Of a stretch of 37,055 bases of DNA, positions 1 to 7,436 are shown piece after piece. The stretch covers positions 1 to 37,055 of the forward strand of contig CAIQJJ010000392.1 in the NCBI GenBank assembly GCA_903872065.1. Direction: 5' to 3'. Every line of letters begins with the position of its first letter. The stretch's first letter is position 1. The stretch is from an uncultured Anaerolineales bacterium. Its GTDB lineage: Bacteria > Chloroflexota > Anaerolineae > Anaerolineales > UBA4823. Under the pieces are notes generated by a model. The model made no database searches. It saw nothing but the letters and a program-made list of their open reading frames with translations, and was not told where the DNA came from. Made by a program: the position numbers and the translations under genes.

Positions 1-1782
1 GCCCAGTTAACCCTGGCCCCAGCCAAACTGGTCAACGTGGCCTTTGTGGTCAAAATCCCTGAAAACACTCCGCCCGAAGCGGCAATCCGCCTGGCGGGCA
101 ACCTGCTGGCATTGGGCAATACCTTCGCCGATCTGACCGGTGGGATGAACAGCGCAGCCTCTCGAATGCCCACCCTGAGCCGCCTGCCCGACGGGCGCTT
201 CAATCTGACCCTGGCGCTGCCGGCCGGGGCGGACATACGCTACAAATATACCCTGGGGGACGGCCTGTGGAGCGCTGAACTGGGGAAAGATGGAAATTTG
301 CGCACGCGGCAAATCATTGTCCCTGAAAACGGGGGCATGATTGAAGACAGTGTGCTATCCTGGAGCAGCCCTGAGCGCGGGGTTGTGAATTTTGATGTCT
401 ATGCGCCAAGCACCCCCATGGAAGAAGGGGTTTCGATTCAATTTCACCCCGGTTTTAGCTGGACAGAGCCGATCCCTATGTGGGCGATGGGCGATGGGCG
501 TTGGCGTTTCAGCCTCAGCAGCCCGCTTTATATGCTGGATGAGATCGGCTACCGCTATTGCCGCGCCGATCAATGCGGCCAGGCGGATGACATTCAAACC
601 CAGGGCAGCGACAGCCCGCCGCGCGGCAAGATTGCCATCACGGCGGAGGAGCAGTGGGTCCAAGATGTGATCGACGGTTGGGCTTGGCAAACTTCGCCGC
701 AGCCCGCCGTAGCGCCAAATTTGAAAGTGAATCCGCGCCAGGCGGACTTTGCGGCCGGAGTGGAGTTCGTCCGTTATTATGACGCCACCTGGCAGCCGCG
801 CTGGCCGCAGGCTTTGCAGGCAGTCAAACAATTAAACGCCAACTGGGTCATCCTCACGCCAGGCTGGAGCTTTACGCGCATCAACCCACCGGCGCTGGAA
901 TACACCGCCGGGCAAGATTTGCCGTGGGGCGAGGCGCTGCAATTGGGCGAGCAAGCGAGCCTGGAGGGATTGCAAACCGCGATTTATCCGGGAGCGCGCT
1001 TCGGGACAGAAAGCGGACAATGGTGGCAAACCGCGCAGCGGGATTTTGCCTGGTGGATCAGTTGGTTCGACCGCTATCAAACGTTTGCGCTGCATTACGC
1101 CGACCTGGCGCGCCGTTCAGGATCCAAAGTCTTGATCCTGGGTGGAACATGGCTCGCCCCGGCCCTGCCAGGCGGAACGCTGGCCGACGGCTCGCCGTCC
1201 GGCGTCCCGGCGGATGCCGAGGCGCGCTGGCGGTCACTCATCGCGGCGGCGCGCGAGCGCTTTCCGGAGGGGAAAATCTTCTGGGCGCTCTCCTATCCAC
1301 AAGAGGTAAAAACGCCGCCGCCCTTTGCCGATGCAGTTGATGGCCTATACATCTTGTGGTCGGTGCCCTTGCCCGTCAGCGCCGAGGCGCTCGAAATGAA
1401 GACCAAGGCCGGGCAATTGTTGGATGAGGATCTGGCGGCGCTGCAGCAAACGTTGAACAAACCGCTCTGGCTGGGTCTCAGCTATCCATCCGCCAAGGGC
1501 GGGGCGGCCGGCTGTGTGCAAACTGCTTCAGGCGACTGCCTGTCTTCTGAGTATCTGGCGCTGCTGCGCGAGGATGTGCCGGAAATCGCGGTGGATTTCG
1601 AAGAGCAAACTCGCGCCTATCGAGCGGTGTTCGCGGCGGTGGAGGAGAGGCCGTGGATTGGGGGCGTGATCAGCCAGGGCTTTTTGCCGTCCCTGGCGCT
1701 GCAAGATAAATCGGATTCGGTGCGCGGAAAATCCGCCGGCGGCATCCTGTGGTTTTGGTTTCCGTTGTGGTTGGGGAAATGA
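1..1782 (+). CDS. CBM20-like / TIM-barrel glycosidase-like protein, 5' partial
   Basis: The reading frame is open from the first base of the window and encodes 593 visible residues, so the true start lies upstream. The GTG at 37 falls inside a conserved beta-strand and is not a convincing start. Residues 10-110 resemble a starch-binding CBM20-like fold (a VVKIPENTPPEAAIRLAGN stretch, then YKYTLGDGLW). A second beta-rich module follows at about 118-230. From about residue 250 there is a TIM-barrel-like region similar in outline to GH113/GH5-type hydrolases. The places where such enzymes usually carry catalytic Glu (after the barrel strands LILGGTW and LWLGLSYPS) show no Glu, so hydrolysis is doubtful and the domain may only bind glycan. 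It is probably an extracellular protein, but no signal peptide can be seen because the N-terminus is missing. The family assignment of the barrel is tentative. Confidence 0.7.
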   Translation, partial: AQLTLAPAKLVNVAFVVKIPENTPPEAAIRLAGNLLALGNTFADLTGGMNSAASRMPTLSRLPDGRFNLTLALPAGADIRYKYTLGDGLWSAELGKDGNLRTRQIIVPENGGMIEDSVLSWSSPERGVVNFDVYAPSTPMEEGVSIQFHPGFSWTEPIPMWAMGDGRWRFSLSSPLYMLDEIGYRYCRADQCGQADDIQTQGSDSPPRGKIAITAEEQWVQDVIDGWAWQTSPQPAVAPNLKVNPRQADFAAGVEFVRYYDATWQPRWPQALQAVKQLNANWVILTPGWSFTRINPPALEYTAGQDLPWGEALQLGEQASLEGLQTAIYPGARFGTESGQWWQTAQRDFAWWISWFDRYQTFALHYADLARRSGSKVLILGGTWLAPALPGGTLADGSPSGVPADAEARWRSLIAAARERFPEGKIFWALSYPQEVKTPPPFADAVDGLYILWSVPLPVSAEALEMKTKAGQLLDEDLAALQQTLNKPLWLGLSYPSAKGGAAGCVQTASGDCLSSEYLALLREDVPEIAVDFEEQTRAYRAVFAAVEERPWIGGVISQGFLPSLALQDKSDSVRGKSAGGILWFWFPLWLGK

Positions 1783-1816
1783 ACAGTTCTGCGTGGTTGT
1801 GCGCGGTTAAATAAAA

Positions 1817-1858
1817 TGTCCTGACGCCGATTGAGGGGGGCAACCGGCCGCCAGGACA
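1817..1858 (+). terminator. Possible terminator hairpin after the CBM/TIM-barrel gene
   Basis: TGTCCTG at 1817-1823 pairs with CAGGACA at 1852-1858, with further imperfect pairing of the CG-rich inner parts. The stem begins 34 bases after the upstream stop codon. No good T-tract follows on the plus strand. A second small stem (AAGGG at 1891-1895 with CCCTT at 1904-1908, then TTT) lies downstream and may do the same job. Confidence 0.3.
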
Positions 1859-1910
1859 ATTAGAATTATACCTGTTTTAGCGGATGTGTCAAGGGTTTTT
1901 AGCCCCTTTT

Positions 1911-1929
1911 TGTTGCAGAATTTGCAACA
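1911..1929. promoter_or_regulatory. Perfect 7-bp inverted repeat, operator candidate
   Basis: TGTTGCA, five bases, TGCAACA. The arms are perfect and the element lies 32 bases before the start of the adenosine-specific kinase gene. It could be a repressor site or a small mRNA hairpin. I see no well-spaced -35/-10 pair around it, so the promoter itself is not placed. Confidence 0.4.
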
Positions 1930-1961
1930 TCAGGGTAAAGTTAAAATTGAGAGGAGTTTTT

Positions 1962-2450
1962 ATGAACCTGATTAGCGTCAAAATTGAAAAACCCGATGAA
2001 ATCAATTTCATCCTGGGACAGTCCCACTTCATCAAAACTGTGGAAGACCTGCAGGAAGCGTTGACGGCGGCGGTACCGGGCATCAAATTTGGACTGGCGT
2101 TTTGCGAGGCGTCAGGCAAGTGTTTGGTGCGCTGGAGCGGCAATGACGCCGGCATGGTCGAGCTTGCTCAACGCAATGCGCTGGCCATCGGGGCCGGCCA
2201 CAGTTTTATCATTTTCTTGGGCAGTGGTTACTACCCGATCAACGTCCTTAACCTGGTCAAGATGATCCCTGAGGTCTGCCGCATTTTCTGCGCGACGGCC
2301 AATCCGGTCGAGGTGCTGGTGGCGGAGACTGAACAGGGGCGCGGCATCCTGGGCGTGGTGGACGGATCGGCGCCGAAAGGGATTGAAGCGGAAGAAGACA
2401 TCGCCTGGCGGATCAAATTCCTGCGCCAGATCGGGTACAAGGTCGCGTGA
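1962..2450 (+). CDS. Adenosine-specific kinase family protein (COG1839)
   Basis: This 162-aa protein matches the PF04008/COG1839 family across its whole length. Diagnostic stretches are NFILGQSHFIKTVEDL, PGIKFGLAFCEASG, EVCRIFCATANPVEV, AETEQGRGILGVVDG and EEDIAWRIKFLRQIGY. The family is named adenosine-specific kinase from structural and binding work on archaeal members, and its physiological reaction is poorly settled. It is common in archaea and thermophilic bacteria. I chose the ATG at 1962 because GAGGAG at 1951-1956 is well placed before it; an upstream ATG at 1884 would add 26 residues unlike the family. The neighbours are on the same strand, but 72 bases separate it from the sensor kinase, so shared transcription is possible but not shown. 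Confidence 0.88.
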   Translation: MNLISVKIEKPDEINFILGQSHFIKTVEDLQEALTAAVPGIKFGLAFCEASGKCLVRWSGNDAGMVELAQRNALAIGAGHSFIIFLGSGYYPINVLNLVKMIPEVCRIFCATANPVEVLVAETEQGRGILGVVDGSAPKGIEAEEDIAWRIKFLRQIGYKVA

Positions 2451-2458
2451 GCGACGCA

Positions 2459-2491
2459 TAAAGCTCCAGGCGTAAAGCTCCAGCCTGGAGC
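2459..2491. repeat. Short direct plus inverted repeat between two genes
   Basis: TAAAGCTCCAG occurs twice, at 2459-2469 and 2473-2483. GCTCCAGG at 2463-2470 is the exact inverse of CCTGGAGC at 2484-2491. The second copy can also pair with the same right arm (GCTCCAG at 2477-2483 with CTGGAGC at 2485-2491), so two alternative pairings compete for one arm. It fills the gap between the kinase stop and the sensor kinase ribosome site. It may be a dispersed genomic repeat or an mRNA processing element. Confidence 0.5.
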
Positions 2492-2522
2492 GAGGATCGT
2501 CCGATTAGCGTTTAGGAGAACT

Positions 2523-4544
2523 ATGCACATTCTGATCGTTGAAGATGAGGCCTTGGTCGCAGCGGATTTAAAGCGCATTCTGCGAAAACGAAATCCAAAT
2601 GACAGTGTCGCCATCGCAGCCGATGAAGCTGAGGCGCTGCAGCAAATTGCGGCGCAAGTTCCAGACCTGATTTTCATGGATATCAAGCTGCGCGGCGGCG
2701 CGGATGGCGTCGTCACGGCGCTCAACATTCAACAACAGTATGATGCACCCGTGATCTACATTACCGGCCATTCTGATCGCAACACCATCGAACGCATCAA
2801 GATCACTCAACCGCAAGGTTATTTAATCAAACCCGTCGAGGCGAATGAGCTGCTGACCGTGATGGAAATCGCTTTGATGCGCCACAGCACCGAAAAACAA
2901 GTGCGGCGCGCCGAGCAGCAGTATCGCAAATTGATCAACACGACGGCGGATGGTTTCTGCGCCCTTAACCTGGCTGGCCGGATCACCGATGTCAACGAAG
3001 CGTACTGCCGGATGACAGGCTACACGCGCGACGAACTGCTGGAGCGGCATATCTCAGCACTCGAGGCGGACGATAGTTTCGAGGAAATCCAGCAGCGAAT
3101 CGCGCTGCTGATGAGCTTGGGATTCGATCGTTTTGAGACCCGTCATCGCAGTAAAGATGGGCGCTTGATTGACATTGAGGCGAGCATCAGCTATGTCCCC
3201 CAGCAAAGCGCCCTGTTAGCTTTTTTGCGCGATATTTCGGCGCGCAAAGCCTCTGAACGCCAGATTTTGCACCTGAACCATGTGCTGCAGCGTCGCGCCG
3301 ATGAAATCCAGGCGCTGTACGAGGCCGAACACGAACATCGCGCCCTGGCCGAAACACTGGTTCAAACCAGCCAGTCCATGACCATGACTCTGGATGTAAA
3401 CCTGGTGTTGGATCGCATCCTGGAACAAATCGGGCGCGTGGTGAAAAATGATGTCTGTAACATCATGTTGATTGATGGCGACAATACGCACACCGTACGC
3501 TCGCGCGGCTACGAAACTTTTGACGCCAGTGAGTTTATCGAGGGATTCGTGTTTCCGCTCAGTGGGCTGCCGGTGCGCCAGCAGATCATTGAAAGCGGGG
3601 AACCGGTGGTGGTTTCAGATGTGCGCACCGATTCAAAGTGGCCTTTGCCGGCGGGGGCCGCCTGGCTGCGCTCCTATGTGGCAGCGCCGATCTTGCTCCA
3701 AAACGAAGTGATCGGGTTCATCAACATTGGCACCTCGCAGCCCGGCTTTTATCACGACAACCACGCCCGCCGGCTGCAGGCTTTCGGACACCAGGCGGCC
3801 ATCGCCTTTCAAAATGCACGTCTCTTTGAAGAAGCGCAGCGCACTACCGCCCAGTTGCAAGTGCTTTCGCGCCGGCTGTTGGAAGTGCAAGAAACCGAGC
3901 GCCGCTACATCGCCCGTGAACTGCACGATGAGGTGGGACAAGCGCTGACCGCGGCCAAGATCAACTTACAAGCCTTGCAGCAGCAAGATAGCCCGGCGCT
4001 CCAGCAAGCCAAGTTGGAAAAAGCCACTCAAATTATCAACCTGGCGCTGCAGCAAGTGCGCGATCTATCGCTGAATCTCCACCCGGCCATCCTGGATGAC
4101 CTGGGGCTGCTGCCGGCGCTGCGCTGGTACACCGATCGTGAATCGCAGTGGGGCGATATTTATGCCCAGGTGTTGAGCTGCGAGCTGCCCAGGCGACTGT
4201 CGCCAGAGATTGAGCTGGTTTGCTTCCGGGTCGCGCAAGAGGCCCTAACCAATGTGGTGCGCCACGCCGGCGCGAAAAACGCGGCGATCGAAATCTGGCA
4301 GCGCAATAACGAACTGCACATGGTGATTCGCGATGACGGGATTGGCTTTGACCCCCAAGAGGTCTTTGCCAAAGTGATGAAAAGCACAAGTTTGGGCATA
4401 CTTGGCATGCAAGAACGCGTGATGCTGGCCGGCGGGACGATTGAGATCAACTCCAGCCCGGGCAACGGCGCCGAAATCCATTTGCGCCTGCCCATTCACT
4501 ATTATGAGGAGCCGAGACGCGTTAACCCTGAAGTGGGGTCATAA
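2523..4544 (+). CDS. Hybrid sensor histidine kinase, REC-PAS-GAF-HisKA_3-HATPase
   Basis: This 673-aa protein is a cytosolic two-component signalling protein with no membrane segment. A receiver domain occupies residues 1-120, with acidic pair E7/D8 region, phospho-acceptor D53, T81 and K103. A PAS domain follows at about 130-245, then a short coiled coil to about 280 and a GAF domain at about 285-435. The NarL-type dimerisation domain has the phospho-accepting His468 in the motif ETERRYIARELHDEVGQ. The ATPase domain has the N-box Asn577 (EALTNVVRHA) and the G box DDGIGFD at 604-610. The receiver comes first, so the protein can accept phosphate from another kinase and then feed its own kinase domain. 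The expected output is a LuxR/NarL-type regulator, but none lies in the window. AGGAGA at 2514-2519 supports the ATG at 2523. Its stop overlaps the stop of the convergent SDR gene. Confidence 0.93.
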   Translation: MHILIVEDEALVAADLKRILRKRNPNDSVAIAADEAEALQQIAAQVPDLIFMDIKLRGGADGVVTALNIQQQYDAPVIYITGHSDRNTIERIKITQPQGYLIKPVEANELLTVMEIALMRHSTEKQVRRAEQQYRKLINTTADGFCALNLAGRITDVNEAYCRMTGYTRDELLERHISALEADDSFEEIQQRIALLMSLGFDRFETRHRSKDGRLIDIEASISYVPQQSALLAFLRDISARKASERQILHLNHVLQRRADEIQALYEAEHEHRALAETLVQTSQSMTMTLDVNLVLDRILEQIGRVVKNDVCNIMLIDGDNTHTVRSRGYETFDASEFIEGFVFPLSGLPVRQQIIESGEPVVVSDVRTDSKWPLPAGAAWLRSYVAAPILLQNEVIGFINIGTSQPGFYHDNHARRLQAFGHQAAIAFQNARLFEEAQRTTAQLQVLSRRLLEVQETERRYIARELHDEVGQALTAAKINLQALQQQDSPALQQAKLEKATQIINLALQQVRDLSLNLHPAILDDLGLLPALRWYTDRESQWGDIYAQVLSCELPRRLSPEIELVCFRVAQEALTNVVRHAGAKNAAIEIWQRNNELHMVIRDDGIGFDPQEVFAKVMKSTSLGILGMQERVMLAGGTIEINSSPGNGAEIHLRLPIHYYEEPRRVNPEVGS

Positions 4545-5312
4545 ACGCCGCAGGTGAAAACCACCGTCTACATTAATGACCTCGCCGGTTGAAAAAGGCA
4601 GCGCATCCGAAGCAATCGCCAGGACCGCGCGGGCGACATCCTCGGGCTGTCCCCAACGACGGATGGGCGTCAAACCGCCGGCGATGAGGGCGTCATATTT
4701 TTCCTGGACGCCGGCGGTCATGTCGGTCTGGATGATGCCTGGACGAATTTCATACACATTGACGCCTTCCGCCGCCAGGCGATCGGCAAATAAGGCGGTC
4801 ATCATGGCGACGCCAGCCTTCGAGATGCAGTATTCGCCGCGGTTTAAGCTGGCGGTATAGGCGCTGATGGAGCTAATGTTGATAATCTTGGGGGAGACGA
4901 TTTGGCCGGCTTTGAGCAAATCCAACATGATCTGAGCAGCCTGTTGGGTAAGAAAGAAAGGCCCTTTCAAATTAACGCTCAAGACTTCATCAAAACTGGC
5001 TTCACTCAAGCTTAAGAGGTCGGTGCGTTGGCGCGGCGCCATCCCGGCGTTGTTGACCAATACATCAAGCCGCTGGAAGCGCTGGATCACCGTCTCCAGC
5101 AGACGGGCGCGGTCGCGGGCGCTGGAAATATCGGCCTGGATGGCCAGCATGCCGCTGCCAGATTCTTGCAACAAGCGAAGCGTCTCTTGGGCGGCCGCGG
5201 CGTCGCCGCGATAATTGATCGCCACCTGCCAGCCGGCGCGAGCTAAGGCCAAAGCAATGCCGCGCCCAATGCCGCGCCCCCCGCCAGTGACTAAAGCTAC
5301 TTGTGCGCCCAT
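4539..5312 (-). CDS. SDR-family oxidoreductase (FabG-like)
   Basis: This 257-aa protein is a classical short-chain dehydrogenase/reductase. The cofactor motif TGGGRGIG is at residues 9-16, the structural NNAG at 87-90, and the catalytic set is N114, S148, Y161 and K165 (YCISK). It ends with the usual INVDGG stretch. The family uses NAD(P)(H) to interconvert alcohols and ketones. In this operon, downstream of glycosidases and a GH88 enzyme, a role in converting sugars or keto-uronates is more likely than fatty-acid synthesis, but the substrate cannot be read from the sequence. The start overlaps the upstream GH88 gene by 16 bases, with AGGGGA just before the ATG. It is the last gene of the minus-strand operon, and its stop overlaps the convergent sensor-kinase stop by a few bases. 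Confidence 0.9.
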   Translation of the reverse strand: MGAQVALVTGGGRGIGRGIALALARAGWQVAINYRGDAAAAQETLRLLQESGSGMLAIQADISSARDRARLLETVIQRFQRLDVLVNNAGMAPRQRTDLLSLSEASFDEVLSVNLKGPFFLTQQAAQIMLDLLKAGQIVSPKIINISSISAYTASLNRGEYCISKAGVAMMTALFADRLAAEGVNVYEIRPGIIQTDMTAGVQEKYDALIAGGLTPIRRWGQPEDVARAVLAIASDALPFSTGEVINVDGGFHLRRL

Positions 5313-6412
5313 GTTTTCCCCTTGCTCAAGGCTTCAAGAAAGAAATAATCGCCCCACATCACGCTTTGGTCAACCCCCAGGCCCTTTTTGGTGTGATAAA
5401 TGCCATGCTTCAGAATGCCTTCCCAGCCTGGCGTTCGAGCAGCCAGGAATTCATCCTCGCACAGGGTAGCAAGGATGCGGTACGCATATTGACGGTAGAA
5501 AGCGGCGCGCGCCGGGTCGCCGGTCAAGGCTGCCAGGTCAAAGAGGCCACTGGCAGCGATGGCGGCGGCGGAACTTTCATAGGGCAAGGCGGGGGAGGGT
5601 TCATCCCAATCGTTGGGAGGAACGCCATGTTCGGGGGTATGCTCGATATAGAAATTGGCGCAGGCCTCAGCGGTCTGCAAGAAACGGGCGTCGTGGGTGA
5701 AGGCGTAAGTGGCGCTAAAGCCATAGAGAGCCCAGGCCAGGCCGCGCGCCCAGGCTGAGTCGCTGCGCCAGCCCTGCTGTGTACTTTGGTGAAGAAACTC
5801 GCCTGTGTCTGTGGCGAAAATGCCTTCGTGGGCGGTCGAGCCATCGCCGCGCACCAGGGTGCGGCGGGTCGTGAGACAGTGTTGAAAAGCAACCCGGTAA
5901 AGGTCGGCGTCGCCAGTCTGCTGGGCGGCGTAAAAGATGACGCCGACATTCATCATGATGTCAATAAACAGGCTGTTGTCGGCCAGGAAGGAACGCAAGT
6001 AAAGCCCCTTTTCTTTAAAGCGCAGAGCCAGTGTCCTGCCGGCTTCAATCACCACCTGGTTGACAGCCGCTTCGCCCGTCAAATCGTACCAACGCTTCCA
6101 GGTGGAAAAAAATAAGAAGCCGAGATCATGCACATTGCGATCGGTTTTGCGATGCTCGATCAGACGCGAATAGCGTTCAGCCTGGGCGCGCCACCAGTCG
6201 TCCTGGTTGCGCTGATAGATCAACCAAAGCTGGCCGCCTAAAAATCCCTCGCACCAATTGGTCCAGCTTTCACCGCTGAGATCCCACCTGCCGCCAGTGG
6301 TGTATAAGGGAAAACGATCGGGATGGGCGGCGATCAAATTGCGCAGTTGGACTTCGGCAAAATCAAAAACGGCGTGATACGTCGCGAGAAAGGAAATAGT
6401 TGGAGATGACAT
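5297..6412 (-). CDS. Glycoside hydrolase family 88, unsaturated glucuronyl hydrolase
   Basis: This 371-aa protein has the expected family length. GH88 enzymes remove the 4,5-unsaturated uronic acid left at the non-reducing end by polysaccharide lyases, through hydration of the double bond. Family signatures are WCEGFLGGQLW, VHDLGF, FIDIMMN, ARGLAWALYGF, YESSAAAIAASGL and GVDQSVMWGDYFFLEAL. The two aspartates matching the catalytic pair are D96 and D151. There is no signal peptide, so it acts in the cytoplasm on short oligosaccharides that must be imported. GH105 is the nearest alternative, but these motifs fit GH88 better. It sits 49 bases after the hydroxyacid dehydrogenase gene, without a clear Shine-Dalgarno sequence. 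Confidence 0.9.
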   Translation of the reverse strand: MSSPTISFLATYHAVFDFAEVQLRNLIAAHPDRFPLYTTGGRWDLSGESWTNWCEGFLGGQLWLIYQRNQDDWWRAQAERYSRLIEHRKTDRNVHDLGFLFFSTWKRWYDLTGEAAVNQVVIEAGRTLALRFKEKGLYLRSFLADNSLFIDIMMNVGVIFYAAQQTGDADLYRVAFQHCLTTRRTLVRGDGSTAHEGIFATDTGEFLHQSTQQGWRSDSAWARGLAWALYGFSATYAFTHDARFLQTAEACANFYIEHTPEHGVPPNDWDEPSPALPYESSAAAIAASGLFDLAALTGDPARAAFYRQYAYRILATLCEDEFLAARTPGWEGILKHGIYHTKKGLGVDQSVMWGDYFFLEALSKGKTWAHK

Positions 6413-6461
6413 AGCGGTGTGCAGATCTGGTAAGGGGTGGGATGCAAAAGGAATGGATCGG

Positions 6462-7436
6462 TCAGGCCATGGTGGCTAATCTTTCACGGGTAATGCCATA
6501 TTCAAGCAGTTGCCCGGAGAGATAACGCCTTAGTTCAGCCAGCATATATTCACCCATGCGGGCGCACTCAGGCCCGATAGAGCCAGCGATATGCGGCGTC
6601 AGCACAACGTTGGGCAAAGTGTAAAGAGGGGAATCGGGCAGCGGCGGCTCAGGATGGGTTACATCCAACACAGCAACCAGATCAGGGCGCTGAATCAAGA
6701 CATCAATCATTTCCTGCTCACGCACCACCGCGCCGCGCGAAGTATTGATGAAGGTGCTGTAGGGCTTGAGCATGGCAAGATGCCGCCCTGTCACCAGGCC
6801 CTCGGTTTGTTTAAGCCAGGGAGTATGCACACTGACAACATTTGCGCGGTGAAAGAGATCATCCAGTTCCACCATCTCTACACCAGGATAATGATGAACA
6901 TAGGGATCATACGCCAGAATCTTGAGGTTAAATGAGGCGAGCCACTCGGCAACCATCCGCCCAATCATCCCCAGCGATAGCAGGCCAACGGTCGCGCCAT
7001 AGCCGCTTGGCACCGGCAGGCGCACATAGGTGCGCTCACAGCGGTAAAGGGTTGCATGCTGCCAGCCGGCTTTCAAGGCAAAGAGAATCTGGCTCAAGGT
7101 AAATTCGACGACGGGGATGGCGTTGGCCGCGTAAGCGCTGGTAATTAAAATGCCGCGCTGCCAAAACTCGTCTGTGACCAGGTATTTGATCGAGCCTGCG
7201 CCATAAAAGACCGCCTTGAGCTTGGGCGCAAAGGATAACAAGCGCCGGTCAAGCACCGGGCAGCCCCAACCGGACAAAATCACATCGGCCTCCTGCAAAA
7301 TCAGAGGGTTTTCCTGCACGGATTCCGCCGATTGAACCGGGGCGTAAATTTCTACCAGCCTACCAATTTCATCCCGCACCGCGGGCGGGTAAATGTTCTG
7401 GTAAGAATCGGGATCGAGAACAAATAAACCTTTCAT
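6462..7436 (-). CDS. D-isomer-specific 2-hydroxyacid dehydrogenase
   Basis: This 324-aa protein has the two-domain fold of the SerA/GyaR group. The Rossmann glycine loop is GLLSLGMIGR at 151-160; the usual first glycine of GxGxxG is Ser154, a small deviation. The catalytic triad is R234 (NTSRGAVV), E263 (THPEPP) and H282 (TPHIAGS). Such enzymes reduce 2-keto acids to D-2-hydroxy acids with NAD(P)H. There is no ACT domain, so serine biosynthesis is unlikely. The gene starts at the ATGA shared with the GH42 stop, so translation is coupled. Between two glycosidases and GH88, it may handle a keto acid from uronate breakdown, but this is inferred from position. Confidence 0.9.
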   Translation of the reverse strand: MKGLFVLDPDSYQNIYPPAVRDEIGRLVEIYAPVQSAESVQENPLILQEADVILSGWGCPVLDRRLLSFAPKLKAVFYGAGSIKYLVTDEFWQRGILITSAYAANAIPVVEFTLSQILFALKAGWQHATLYRCERTYVRLPVPSGYGATVGLLSLGMIGRMVAEWLASFNLKILAYDPYVHHYPGVEMVELDDLFHRANVVSVHTPWLKQTEGLVTGRHLAMLKPYSTFINTSRGAVVREQEMIDVLIQRPDLVAVLDVTHPEPPLPDSPLYTLPNVVLTPHIAGSIGPECARMGEYMLAELRRYLSGQLLEYGITRERLATMA

